From: Gemmatimonadota bacterium
Lineage (GTDB): Bacteria > Gemmatimonadota > Gemmatimonadetes > Gemmatimonadales > Gemmatimonadaceae
Direction of reading: 5' to 3'
Length of the DNA stretch: 64,000 bases
Assembly: GCA_016704465.1 (NCBI GenBank)
Contig: JADJAD010000001.1
Coordinates: forward strand, 186,001-250,000
Under the pieces are notes generated by a model. The model did no database searches, had not been told where the DNA came from, and saw only the letters and a list, made by a program, of their open reading frames with translations. The translations under genes and the position numbers were made by a program. Shown here piece by piece: positions 17,642 to 30,172 of this stretch (the stretch's first letter is position 1; each line of letters opens with the position of its first letter).

Positions 17642-18885
17642 ATGACGGCCGCCGCCCCCTTCCCCCGCTTCGTCGAGCCGCGCCTCATCGAGGCGCTCGC
17701 TGACTCGCCCGCCGTCCTGATCCACGGCCCGCGACAGTGCGGAAAGACGACGCTCGCCCGCGCCTTGGGCGATCGAGACGGCTACAGCTACACGACCTTC
17801 GACGACGAGGTAGCGAGAAACGCAGCGGACGCTGACCCGATCGGGTTCATCGCAAACCTGCCGCAGCGCAGTATCCTCGACGAAGTCCAGCGTGTCCCAG
17901 CACTCTTCGCGTCGATAAAGCACGCGATCGATCGCGATCGCCGGCCGGGCAGATTCCTCCTCACAGGCTCTGCCAACGTCCTCCTCATCCCCAGCCTGTC
18001 GGACTCGCTCGCCGGGCGCATGGAGATCGTGCGCCTGCACCCGCTTTCCCAGGGCGAGATGGCACGGCGCGCGCCGAAATTCCTCGACCAGCTCTTCGCT
18101 GGCGACTTCTCCGACGCTCGCGGCCACCGCCTCGGTGATGCCTTGATCGAGACCATCGTCGCCGGTGGATACCCCGCAGCGTTGCAACGCACCGCGCCGA
18201 GGCGACGGAGCGCGTGGTATCGCACCTATGTGGAGTCATTGGTCGAACGCGACGTGAGGGAAATGTCGCGCATCAGCTCACTCGATGCGCTGCCACGCCT
18301 CCTCGCGGCGATCGCGGCGCAATCGGCGCAGCTCCTCAATGCCACGGACCTCTCGGCGCCGTTCAGCCTCTCGCGCCCCACGATCAGGGACTACGTCACG
18401 GTCTTGCAGCGCGTCTTTCTCGTCGACATTCTCCCGCCGTGGCACTCCAACCGCCTCAAGCGACTCATCAAGACGCCGAAGGTCCACATCGGGGACACGG
18501 GGGTCGCCTGCGCCCTGCTGGGAGTCGACGTGGCCGCGCTGCGAGATGACCGAACGCTGCTCGGTCACCTGCTCGAAACGTTCGTCTTCCAGGAGATGCG
18601 ACGACAGGCGAGTTGGCACGAGGACGTGCACGCGTTCTTTCACTTTCGGGACAAGGACGGGGTGGAGGTGGACATGGTGATCGAACGTGGGGCACGCGAG
18701 CTGGCCGGAATCGAGGTGAAGCTGTCGGCAACCGTCACCGACGCAGACTTCCGCGGACTACGCAAGCTGAGCGGGGCTACCGGGCGGCGATTCAAGGGAG
18801 GGGTGGTGCTGTACGACGGCGACACCACGGCACCCTTCGGCCCGGGGCTATGGGCCGTGCCGTTGCGCGCGCTCTGGGAGACGAG

Positions 18886-18889
<4 letters not shown>
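17642..18889 (+). CDS. AAA_14 / DUF4143 ATPase
   Basis: A 415-residue intact protein. AAA_14 domain: Walker A HGPRQCGKTTLARAL near residue 30, Walker B SILDEVQRVP near residue 80, and the arginine-rich sensor GSANVLLIPSLSDSLAGRME. DUF4143 C-terminal domain: YRTYVESLVERDVREMSRIS, then GHLLETFVFQEMRRQ, and a PD-(D/E)xK-like strand FRDKDGVEVDMVIE followed by GIEVKLSAT. The family is widespread, and its cellular role is unresolved. The gene sits between an hsdR stub and hsdR and shares a GTGA overlap with hsdR (GTG at 18886). It may have arrived together with that hsdR. Confidence 0.9.
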
Positions 18890-22027
<3,138 letters not shown>

Positions 22028-22250
22028 TTCGCCCAGGCGCGGGAGCCGAGGACGACCCGCGAACCTCCTCCATCCGCTTCGCGGGAGTTGGTGACCCCTT
22101 CACCTTGGAAAGTCTTTCCCATTTGCGGGGATCGCCGTAGTCTGGTTGCTGTGCGCGGGTTGCATGAAGCGTCGTCAGTCAACCGCGCGACTATTGAGTT
22201 ACGCGCACATCTGGCGCGTCGATGTCAGGCATCTGCCAAGGGAGGGGGGT

Positions 22251-25022
22251 ATGGGAGCGTCGGCCGGATTCGTGCGTGTGGGGTTGGGGTGTGTCGGGGC
22301 AGCGTTGTTTCTCTCCTCCTGCGGCGGCGGGGGATCGGATGGGGGCGTAACACCACCGGCACCTCTGCCCACCGTGGCGACGATAGAGATCTCTCCGACT
22401 TCGATCGATATCGAAGTCGGTGCAACCACGCAGCTCACCGCGGCAGCGAAGACCGCGAGCGGAAGCACTCTCGCTCGCACGTTTTCGTGGACATCGACTG
22501 ACCCCGCACGCGCGACTGTGAGTGCGAATGGGCTCGTGACGGGTGTGGCCACCGGCAGCGGCATCGTCATCACTGCATCCGTAGACGGCAGGTCGGGGAG
22601 CGCGACGGCATCGGTTCGACTTGCACCGGTGAACACGATTACGGTGTCACTCATCGCGGCAACGCTTCTGCCGGGCCAGATGACAACCGCCACGGCGCAC
22701 TTGAAGGATGCGAGCGGCAACGCGTTGTCTGGCCGTACAGTGGCCTGGACATCGTCGAACACCGCTATCGCAACAGTCGATGCAGGTGGCTTGGTCACGG
22801 CACTAGCGGCGGGGCCAGTACAGATCACCGCGACGAGTGAAGGAAAGTCCGGGACCGCTGCGCTCATCGTGATTCCGCCTCCTGTCGCCTTCGTCTCGGT
22901 GTCGCTCGGCACGCCGACCCTAAGCGTGGGGACGACAGTGCAGTCAACGGTCGTGACGCGCGACGCCGGTGGGATCGCACTCACCGGACGTACGGTCTCA
23001 TACTTCAGTAGCGCGCCAGCCGTGGCGTCCGTGTCATCTGCGGGCCTCGTCACCGCAATCGGCGTCGGATCCACTACAATCACCGCCACCAGCGAAGGAG
23101 TGACCGGCTCCGCCGCCTTGACCGTGACGCCACGACTCGCTGAGTGGACGGTCATGGTGTTTCTGGCTGCCGACAACAACCTCGCTGGCGCGGGAATTCA
23201 GGACCTCGACGAGATGGAGGCCCTCGGCTCCACCCCCGGCGTGAAGGTCGTGGTTCAGGCGGAGTACAGCGCTGTTTGGTTGAAAGACCTCGGAGTAACG
23301 ACACCCTCGCAGATCAACCGTCCCAACTGGAATACTTTTCGCTACCTCGTGCCGTCCGTCGGTTCCGCTCCTTCCGTGCCAGGTCCGAACGCGTCCGCCG
23401 AAGACATCGGCGATCGAGACATGACCAGTCCTCTGGAGCTCCGCAACTTCGTCGACTGGGCTCAGCAGACGGCACCCGCCAAGAGGTACCTGCTGGTCCT
23501 GTGGAACCATGGGAACGGTCCGGGGAGGCCTCCTCGCAGACGAGACCTCCCGTCTGGTCGACTCATGTCGCTCTCAGACTTGCGGCAAGCGCTGTCAGGA
23601 CGGACGCCGATCGACATGATCGATTTCGACATGTGTCTCATGGGGGCCTACGAGACGGTGGTGGCCCTGCGCGGCGTTGCTCGCACCGCCGTCTTCTCGG
23701 AGGAAGTCGTTCCAGGCGATGGCAACGACTACCGCGAGATTCTCCGAACCATGCAGCAGAACACCACGGTGAGCACGACGCAGATGGCCGGTCTGCTCGT
23801 TGACGCATTCTTCACGGGTTACAGCGGAAACACGCGACCCTCACTCACCAAATCGGCGGTCAGTATCGAGCAGTCGGATGCCATCGTCGCAGCGACGTCC
23901 GCGCTAGGTACTCACTTGTCGACAATCCTCCCCGCGAGTGCAACTACAATTTCACTGGCAGTGGCGAGCGCGCAGAATTACGAATCGCCGTACCTTCGCG
24001 ACCTTGGCAACGCGGCCGACTCACTTCGGCGCAGGAGCTCCGACCCAACACTGACGGCGAGAATCGACGCCGTTCGCGCTGCACTCGCCGATCAGTCATT
24101 CCTGCTTCGAAATCGCTTCCGACAGGGCTCGTCAGGCTCCGCCAACAACGTTAGTCGTTCTCGCGGCCTCAGCATCCTGTGGCCCAGTGGTTCGGCGAGC
24201 GACGCACTACCAGCCGCCGGCGAGGCAAGTCTCGGAGCATATCAGTCACAGTTTCCTTCCGAATCCTGGTCCGCATTCCTCGGATCGTTCCTTTCTGCCT
24301 CGGCGAGAGTGCCGACAGTGGATCTCGGCGCGAATCCCCTACAGGCGTACCTGATCTGGAGCGGCTTGGATGCCCAAGCTGGCGTTGACATCGATCTCTT
24401 GGTATTCGAACCGACGCTCACACCTGGGCTGTGGGACATCTACGCGCCATTCCTCGGCACGGTCAGCGCCAACGGACTCTTCACGCCTGACAGCTACGAC
24501 TCGGAGCTACCGCTGGAGGGTTGGTCCGCGAGGCGCTTTGTGGCGAAGGGGAAGTACTATTTCTTCGCCTGGTTGTTCGATGACCCCACGAATGTCCGTC
24601 CGTTCGTCAACGTGTACTCACGATTCGGCTATACGACGTCGTTCATGCCGCTCTATCAGACCGGGGGCAGACCACGGCTGAGCCTCGGCTTCAACTGGCT
24701 CGACGACGCCAATCTCACGTTTACGAAGCTCTTCGCCGACAGCTACTCTGACATGCGACCGGTCGCCACTTGGGACCTCACAAACGCCGCAACGGTGCGT
24801 ATAGGACTATCGGCAGGTTCGGCGACGATGGGTCTGGCGCCGAGGACTGCGGAGGAAGCCGCTCCGTCCGCTCACGGTGACGACCTACCAAGGATCACGC
24901 CTGAGCAACGGCGCACGCTGCAGCGATTAGCGCGTGAGCATCGGCTGGTGCGGCGCCATGTCTCTCCGCAAAGCCGTTCAGGGCTACTTCGCGACTTGCA
25001 GGCTACCGGGGAGAGAAGGTGA
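22251..25022 (+). CDS. Clostripain-like (peptidase C11) lipoprotein with Big_2 Ig-like repeats
   Basis: A predicted surface-anchored cysteine protease of 923 residues. The ATG at 22251 is preceded by the purine-rich site GGGAGGGGGG, and the lipobox LFLSSC is near residue 23. Three bacterial Ig-like (Big_2) domains follow, with repeated motifs such as TVSANGLVTGVATG and TVDAGGLVTALAAG (about residues 40-300). The clostripain domain begins at WTVMVFLAADNNL. The catalytic His is in LVLWNHGNG near residue 420 and the Cys in IDFDMCLMGAYE. Between them, 23520-23575 is read out of frame: the frame in use gives PGRPPRRRDLPSGR where the +1 frame gives RGGLLADETSRLVD, the expected family text. Two compensating indels have thus scrambled about 17 residues without ending the reading frame. 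Confidence 0.85.
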   Translation: MGASAGFVRVGLGCVGAALFLSSCGGGGSDGGVTPPAPLPTVATIEISPTSIDIEVGATTQLTAAAKTASGSTLARTFSWTSTDPARATVSANGLVTGVATGSGIVITASVDGRSGSATASVRLAPVNTITVSLIAATLLPGQMTTATAHLKDASGNALSGRTVAWTSSNTAIATVDAGGLVTALAAGPVQITATSEGKSGTAALIVIPPPVAFVSVSLGTPTLSVGTTVQSTVVTRDAGGIALTGRTVSYFSSAPAVASVSSAGLVTAIGVGSTTITATSEGVTGSAALTVTPRLAEWTVMVFLAADNNLAGAGIQDLDEMEALGSTPGVKVVVQAEYSAVWLKDLGVTTPSQINRPNWNTFRYLVPSVGSAPSVPGPNASAEDIGDRDMTSPLELRNFVDWAQQTAPAKRYLLVLWNHGNGPGRPPRRRDLPSGRLMSLSDLRQALSGRTPIDMIDFDMCLMGAYETVVALRGVARTAVFSEEVVPGDGNDYREILRTMQQNTTVSTTQMAGLLVDAFFTGYSGNTRPSLTKSAVSIEQSDAIVAATSALGTHLSTILPASATTISLAVASAQNYESPYLRDLGNAADSLRRRSSDPTLTARIDAVRAALADQSFLLRNRFRQGSSGSANNVSRSRGLSILWPSGSASDALPAAGEASLGAYQSQFPSESWSAFLGSFLSASARVPTVDLGANPLQAYLIWSGLDAQAGVDIDLLVFEPTLTPGLWDIYAPFLGTVSANGLFTPDSYDSELPLEGWSARRFVAKGKYYFFAWLFDDPTNVRPFVNVYSRFGYTTSFMPLYQTGGRPRLSLGFNWLDDANLTFTKLFADSYSDMRPVATWDLTNAATVRIGLSAGSATMGLAPRTAEEAAPSAHGDDLPRITPEQRRTLQRLAREHRLVRRHVSPQSRSGLLRDLQATGERR

Positions 25023-25447
25023 ACGCGTCCTCGTCGGTATTCCTCGCACTGTCCATGATACTCGCGGCATGTGGGCCCGGAACGCTGGGCAAACCGGCCA
25101 CGGTTGACCCATCTGCCTCCGCATCGGAGGCGCGAGTCCATTCGGTACGCGAGATCCTGAATGGAACGCAGGGCATTGGGGTGGCAGTAGATGTCCGAGG
25201 GAGGTGCGTGCGACTAGACGAAAAGCTGGCGTTCGGATCGCCACCTCGAACGCGCTCCGACTGGCAACTGCGCGATGAGGAGGAGACGAACACGGCGATC
25301 TGGATCTCCGGTTCCCGCCCTCGCGATTGCGGCTACGACCAGGGCAGTACTGCAGCTGTGACCGTGCGGGCGCAGATCGTAGAGGATTCCGTTGTGCAGG
25401 AAGGAGGCGTAAAGGTTGCCCGACGGTATCTGAGCCTGATTGAGTAG
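25019..25447 (+). CDS. Hypothetical lipoprotein
   Basis: A 142-residue protein with a GTG start (25019) overlapping the clostripain-like gene's stop (GTGA), so the two are co-translated. The signal MNASSSVFLALSMILAAC ends in a lipobox (ILAAC), so it is probably lipid-anchored. The mature part (GIGVAVDVRGRCVRLDE, then NTAIWISGSRP and AAVTVRAQIVED) has a beta-rich, OB-like character. I do not recognise a family. Coupling to the protease suggests a partner or inhibitor role (inference). Confidence 0.7.
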   Translation: MNASSSVFLALSMILAACGPGTLGKPATVDPSASASEARVHSVREILNGTQGIGVAVDVRGRCVRLDEKLAFGSPPRTRSDWQLRDEEETNTAIWISGSRPRDCGYDQGSTAAVTVRAQIVEDSVVQEGGVKVARRYLSLIE

Positions 25448-25579
25448 CGCGGCGGTCGAATGTCCGTGCCGAAACACGCCCACCCCGCGCGGCACAGCCA
25501 GATCGCCGTGGCGGGCGTGTTGAACTCGGATACTCCGTCCGGTCAACTCGGATGGACTTGAAGAACGCGGCGTTTTCCC

Positions 25580-25936
25580 CTAGTCACTCGAAGCGGGCCG
25601 GTCGGGATGTCCCTTCGCTAGCTCAACCGGATACCGATGGGCGTTCAGCCCGATCTTCCGATCAATGGCGTCGAGCAGATCAATCTTCGCGCGCTCGCAG
25701 AACAGGAGTAGCGCGATAGCGATGTCCGCTACCTCATGTTCGATCTTCTCTCGTGCGGGAGCACTGCGTACGTGCTCATCGGAGGCGTCGCCTGCCACCC
25801 AGCGCAACTCGGCGAGCAACTCACCCGCTTCGCTGGCAATCGTCATCGACAGATTCTTCGGGTCGTGGAATTGCTCCCACTCACGCTCAGCGCTGAACTG
25901 CCTGAGCCTGACTTGAATCGCAGCGAGACGGTCCAT
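25580..25936 (-). CDS. MazG-like nucleotide pyrophosphohydrolase
   Basis: A 118-residue protein: MDRLAAIQVRLRQFSAEREW, then FHDPKNLSMTIASEAGELLA. The EAGEL motif and the later EHEVADIAIALLLFCERAK supply the acidic residues that bind Mg in the MazG/dCTPase fold. The end reads DRKIGLNAHRYPVELAKG, a typical family tail. Such enzymes hydrolyse (d)NTPs to monophosphates and pyrophosphate. The reading frame is open upstream into the HNH gene, but this is explained by a frameshift in the HNH gene. The ATG at 25936 lies 9 bases after the true HNH stop, so I treat them as two genes in an operon. Confidence 0.82.
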   Translation of the reverse strand: MDRLAAIQVRLRQFSAEREWEQFHDPKNLSMTIASEAGELLAELRWVAGDASDEHVRSAPAREKIEHEVADIAIALLLFCERAKIDLLDAIDRKIGLNAHRYPVELAKGHPDRPASSD

Positions 25937-25944
25937 TTGAGTAA

Positions 25945-26884
25945 CTAGCGGAGAAATACGCGCTCGCCATGCCACGCGAGGCTTTCCCGATCGGGCCACC
26001 GCGACCGATCGGTTGGGGAGGTTGATCCGAATATTGTCCCGCTGGTAGTAGATCCTTCCGTTGTTCCAATCGGACTTCAGACGCTCGCTCACACGAAACA
26101 CGTAGTCCGGCGTGACGGTGACATAGCCGCGATCGAAGAGCGTGTGGATGTCCGATCTCAGCAGCAGTCCGTTGCTCACCAGGTGTTCGCCCCCGCGGGC
26201 AACAGGCCGAATGTGCGCCGCTTCGAGCACCGGCAGCGTATGCTCGTTCGTGATCGCGCAGGATCTCGCATAGGTGTCCGTCACTAGCACCCTGAATCCT
26301 CCCTGACCGAGTCGGCGGCGCGCGAGGATAGGGTCCGAGAACATCCGCGTGAAATGCCCTTCAGCGACTCCTTGCGGTGGTAGGATGAGCGCCGACCCGG
26401 TGAGCCGGGCCTCTACTTCCTGCCAGAGTTCACGCCCGGTACCAACGTCCAGGTCGTACGACTTGCCCTGTACGATATTCAGCGAGAAGTCCGAGGGACT
26501 CGGAATCCACGCATCGCGGCGGAAAAAGAACGGCTGTTGCAGAATGATGTTTCCAATGATCGGATCTTCCATCGAAGCCGCGCCCGAACGACGATACTTT
26601 GCAATGCGCGCTCTCATCTGCGAGAGGGAGGCGACACCGTTGCCGGCTGCGAAGGTCTCCCATGCAAGCGATACGGGAAGCAGCGAGAACGTCTCGAAGA
26701 AACCGCCCCCGACGATGTAGTTGTTCGGACTGTGGAGCTTGAACAAGAACAAATCGCCCGGGGAGAGCACCTTGAAGGGCAGCCGCCCGCCAGGTTGCCA
26801 GAAGTTGATTTCAGGCAAGTCGAAGCGGTGGGAGAGACTCTCGTACCAGTCGAGATCAGTGACGCCGACGTACCCCTTTCTCAT
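25945..26884 (-). pseudogene. HNH endonuclease with N-terminal reader-like domain, C-terminal frameshift
   Basis: The ATG at 26884 starts MRKGYVGVTDLDWYESLSHR. The N-terminal half (INFWQPGGRLPFKVLSPGDL, FLFKLHSPNNYIVGGGFF) is a family-specific module that may read modified DNA (inference). The HNH site is RSCAITNEHTLPVLEAAHIR, followed by SNGLLLRSDIHTLFDRGYVT. After NLPNRSVAVA (about 25990) the frame in use continues into the MazG-like gene. One frame over, the text is DRESLAWHGERVFLR and then TAG at 25947-25945, exactly the family's usual C-terminus. One indel therefore removed the stop and created an artificial fusion. The active site is untouched, so a fused protein could still be active. 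Confidence 0.8.
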
Positions 26885-26886
26885 CG

Positions 26887-27858
26887 TCAGGATGCTCCCG
26901 CCGGCTTCAAGGTTCGAACACGCTCGGTGAACACCTTGGCGAACAGTTCCAGGTGGACTCGCAACCACTCGTAGTATTCCGGCCACTCGCGTCGGTCGTG
27001 TAGGTTTGCCGAACGACGGACGTACACCTTCGCCTGGCGGCTCGATTTCGGGTTGTGCCACGTCACCGGCACCGCGATCTCCTGTTCAATCTTGGTTCGA
27101 GACCTCTCGAGCGAGGCGAAGAAAGCCTTTGCCTCGCGGTGGTTCACGACCAACTCCACACGAAGTTCCCCTCTGTCGTAGCTGTCGGCCGCAGAGTCAT
27201 ACAGAGACGCAATCGAAATGAGAGTGAATCCCGTGCGGCCGATTGCGTGCGGTATCCATCCTTGAGGTTGGGCTCTCGAGGCGCGTACAGTCGAGTGTTC
27301 TCGAAGGTAAGACTGGAATCCAGTCCAGAACGCCAGCTGGAGTTGTCGGTTCGGAGTCAGGTCGACGCTGCTCGCGCCCTGCCGGACAGACTTGCTCCAA
27401 TCGTTCGGTTTCGAGACGACGTTAAACTTCGGTGCAATGGGCGAGACGCCGATCCGCCAGAGCTCGATCTCCACGCCGAAGAAGTTGAAGTTTTCCGCAG
27501 TGATCTCATTCAGCCAATCGAGCGCGGCTCTGTGCTCCTCGGTGAAGCGCGCCGAGATCCAGATGATCGTAGCGGCCTGAAGGCCGGCGGCGTACGTGAT
27601 CAACTGTCCAAGATGCGTGTGGTCCGTGCGCTCGAGCTGATTCTCGATGATTACCCAGCTTCCGGAACCCGTGTCCTTGCACAGGAGGTCGGCGCGAAAG
27701 GGCCCGACCTCCTGTTCCTGTGCCTCAAGTTCCAGACTCAGCCCGAGCGTCTGCCCAAGCAGTGAGAGGTTTGCTCCTTCAGCAAGCCATGACGTGAAAT
27801 GCTCGGACTCGCGACGCCAGACGCTTCGCAGTTCGATCGATTCAAGTTGTCCCAGAAT
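26887..27858 (-). CDS. DUF4268 / PD-(D/E)xK nuclease-like protein
   Basis: The recognisable protein spans about 323 residues: LGQLESIELRSVWRRESEHF, then SWLAEGANLSLLGQTLGLSL and VGPFRADLLCKDTGSGSWVI, followed by IENQLERTDHTHLGQLITYA. The D of RADLLC and the E-x-Q of IENQ are the usual catalytic strand residues. The tail (HREAKAFFASLERSRTKIEQ, then WPEYYEWLRVHLELFAKVF) is DUF4268. No ATG or GTG lies at the expected start. An ATT (27858) or CTG (27855) sits there, so either a rare start codon or a lost start must be assumed. The stop is two bases before the HNH ATG, so both are one operon with the MazG-like gene. Confidence 0.8.
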   Translation of the reverse strand: MLGQLESIELRSVWRRESEHFTSWLAEGANLSLLGQTLGLSLELEAQEQEVGPFRADLLCKDTGSGSWVIIENQLERTDHTHLGQLITYAAGLQAATIIWISARFTEEHRAALDWLNEITAENFNFFGVEIELWRIGVSPIAPKFNVVSKPNDWSKSVRQGASSVDLTPNRQLQLAFWTGFQSYLREHSTVRASRAQPQGWIPHAIGRTGFTLISIASLYDSAADSYDRGELRVELVVNHREAKAFFASLERSRTKIEQEIAVPVTWHNPKSSRQAKVYVRRSANLHDRREWPEYYEWLRVHLELFAKVFTERVRTLKPAGAS

Positions 27859-28330
27859 CCCATGTCCCCTCGTCTGCAAGGCACGGTCGCGCAATCGTCG
27901 ACGAATCCGTGTGGAGGAACGAGTCGCGCGACGTTTTGTGGCGTGCCAAAGTCGCCCGGTCGGCGGAGATCGGCAACCCCGTATGAGGGTAGATGGCCTC
28001 CGCGAAAGGCCTACCCGAGGGGCGCTCGCGCCGTCGGTGCGTGGAATAGGCTCCGCACCGCAGACTCGTACTGACGCGATCTGAATCGTCACCCTGTCCG
28101 CTGCCGCCGTCCGGACGTCTGCTTTTGGTTCAGCACCGCATCCAAAGAACGGAATGCGCCGTGCACACCATTCCCGAGGGAGCGCTGTTCTCCCGTCGAA
28201 AGCTTGCCGAGCAACTCCGGTCCGAACCGCACGGCTATGGCGCGTGCTCGCGAGGAGCTGAAATTCCTTCTGACCGCGCGGTTGCGTCGTCATTGCATCG
28301 AGAAATTGCTTCGCCCCGCCACCGCCTCTT
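27859..28330. other. Region without a recognisable gene
   Basis: About 470 bp between the DUF4268 gene and the next minus-strand gene. The minus frame stays open here but gives no family match and has an arginine-rich composition typical of non-coding frames in GC-rich DNA. I see no RNA gene or clear terminator. Confidence 0.5.
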
Positions 28331-29446
28331 CTACCCCCTCCCCAACCCCCCAAACCGCTCCCCACACCACACCTCCCGCTCCATCGCCGTCTCGAACCGA
28401 TACGCACTCGACGTCGAGATCTCCTCATCATCCAGCAAGTCCGCAAACGCCGCCTCGCTGGTCACCACGTAAAACCCGGACGCGTTCTCCACCAGATACA
28501 CGCCCCCTCCCTCCCCCGCCGCATACAGCTCCTTCTCGTCGAACGGCCCGCCCCGCGCCGCACCCCGCGACGCACCCGACGACGCGCCAGCGCCCCGCGC
28601 CATCAGCTGCTCGTACGGCCGCCCGAACACACCAAGGTTGTCCGCCGAGCGCGTCACCCGCCGCACCTTCGCGATGTACAGCGCCGGCAGCGTCCCCCCC
28701 TCGAACAGCGGCGCCCCCTGATAGTAGATGCGCTCGCTCAGCCGCCCGCACGGCAGCCCCACCTGCATGCCATGCGTTATCCGCTCCACCAGCGCATTCA
28801 GGTCCCGCATGTTGCGCAGGTGCAGCTCGTCGCGCGTCTGGTCGGTCACGAACTCGTGCACCACGAAGACCGCCACCGAGGCCTCCTGCTCGCGCGCGAA
28901 CGCAATCGCCCCGGCGATCCCCGTCAGCAGCTGGTAGCGGACATCGCCGAGCGGGAGCCGCTGCGACCGTTCGGTGCCGAAGAGCGCCCTCGCCAGCTGC
29001 TGCACGCGCGTGATGGCGTTGGTCGGCTCATCCCGGGCGATGCGCTGAACGGCACTCTCCAGCACTTGGCGCGTAGTCTGCCCGAACGGCTCGTCGGCCT
29101 TGGCCTCGATGCTGATCGCGATGCGCTCCCGCGATCCCTCAGCGATGGCGTTCACGTCGGCATTGCGCGGTTCGCCGGGCAACGTGTCGAAGCGCACCTT
29201 GTGCTCGGGCCAGGCGGTGATGATGCGGGCGCGCCCCGAGTCGGACGCTTGTCGCACAATGCTCTCGATCTCCTCCGGCACCCGCGGTGTCTCGCCCTCA
29301 GGGCACCACGCACGGGCGCACTCGTACGCACTGCGCCCCAGCGCCCAGTGCGCGTCGCCACTCTTGGGTCCGGCCACGCGGCGCCAGTCGTCGATGGTGT
29401 GGATCTCCTCCTCCGCTGCGAGCACCCGTGGCGCCTTCCGGCTCAT
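28331..29446 (-). CDS. Putative PD-(D/E)xK nuclease-like protein (DUF6946-like)
   Basis: A 371-residue protein starting at the ATG at 29446 (MSRKAPRVLAAEEEIHTIDD). The block WRRVAGPKSGDAHWALGRSA followed by YECARAW resembles a family I recall as DUF6946 (uncertain). A nuclease-like arrangement is visible: NADVNAIAEG, then IAISIEAKADEPFG, giving D...E-x-K. The C-terminal region is variable and includes GAGASSGASRGAARGG, a low-complexity linker. No partner gene is obvious. The 726-bp gap on its 5' side separates it from the divergently transcribed MoxR cassette. Confidence 0.6.
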   Translation of the reverse strand: MSRKAPRVLAAEEEIHTIDDWRRVAGPKSGDAHWALGRSAYECARAWCPEGETPRVPEEIESIVRQASDSGRARIITAWPEHKVRFDTLPGEPRNADVNAIAEGSRERIAISIEAKADEPFGQTTRQVLESAVQRIARDEPTNAITRVQQLARALFGTERSQRLPLGDVRYQLLTGIAGAIAFAREQEASVAVFVVHEFVTDQTRDELHLRNMRDLNALVERITHGMQVGLPCGRLSERIYYQGAPLFEGGTLPALYIAKVRRVTRSADNLGVFGRPYEQLMARGAGASSGASRGAARGGPFDEKELYAAGEGGGVYLVENASGFYVVTSEAAFADLLDDEEISTSSAYRFETAMEREVWCGERFGGLGRG

Positions 29447-30172
29447 GACCGCCCCCCGGGGACTTTCGTGAGAGTGTTCGCCACGTGCCGGTCGCGCGGC
29501 GCCAGCACATTCCCCTGTCTCCTCAGCTGCAATTGTCACCCCTGTTCGTCGCGAGATCCGGTTCTCACGGTCACACGACCGCGACGGACGCTCAAACGGA
29601 ACGCTAGCGACAGCCACTGACACCCGTTGGCGGGCCCTCAACCGCAACGTCCTCGACGACACGCGTGCCCCCTGCGCGGCGGTGGCGCGCGACCATGAAG
29701 CGGCAGGCGACGCGCCTGCACCTGACGACTCGCGGTCCTCCGACGCCAAGCACGCCGGTAACATTGTCCCTTCCCCAACCGCCCCTCCCGTTGTATCGTC
29801 GGACAACGCGGCGATTTCCGATTTGACGGGCCGCGCACCAGCACCGCTGGCCACCACCGTCTAAGTCGCCGCCACGCCCCGCGACTAGACCTCACGTCCC
29901 GGGGCGCTTCGTTTGTCCACCACCCTCCACGGAGACTGTCAGACCCCACCCCTACGTTCCACCCGTAGTCCCAAACTGCACGACAACCGACCCAGGGCCG
30001 CCCCCGTCTCGGCGGCCCGGCATGAAGAAGGTGGCGAGAGATCCGGCTCGTTGACCCACCTGCCACTCCGTGTCCTCACGGTGGCCCAGCCGACCGCTTT
30101 CGCGTGCGTTCCCCTGCACGCGCCCCGCGGACCCATGCGCGAACGAGCCGGCACGCCCACTCGCAAGGACTC
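29447..30172. other. Divergent intergenic region
   Basis: 726 bp between the PD-(D/E)xK-like gene (minus) and the MoxR gene (plus). It should hold both promoters. The minus frame is open through part of it, but the reading has no family signature. I find no repeat copy or hairpin worth naming. Confidence 0.5.

Noticed and set aside
25466..25521. Inverted repeat AACACGCCC...GGGCGTGTT between convergent genes as a terminator
   Set aside because: The loop is about 30 bases and no T run follows, so termination is not supported.
25580..26884. Single fused HNH-MazG gene
   Set aside because: The true HNH C-terminus and stop are present in another frame just before a normal MazG-like start.
27859..28446. 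N-terminal extension of the DUF4268 gene to 28446
   Set aside because: The extra 195 residues show no homology and overlap the 3' end of another real gene; open frames are frequent in GC-rich DNA.
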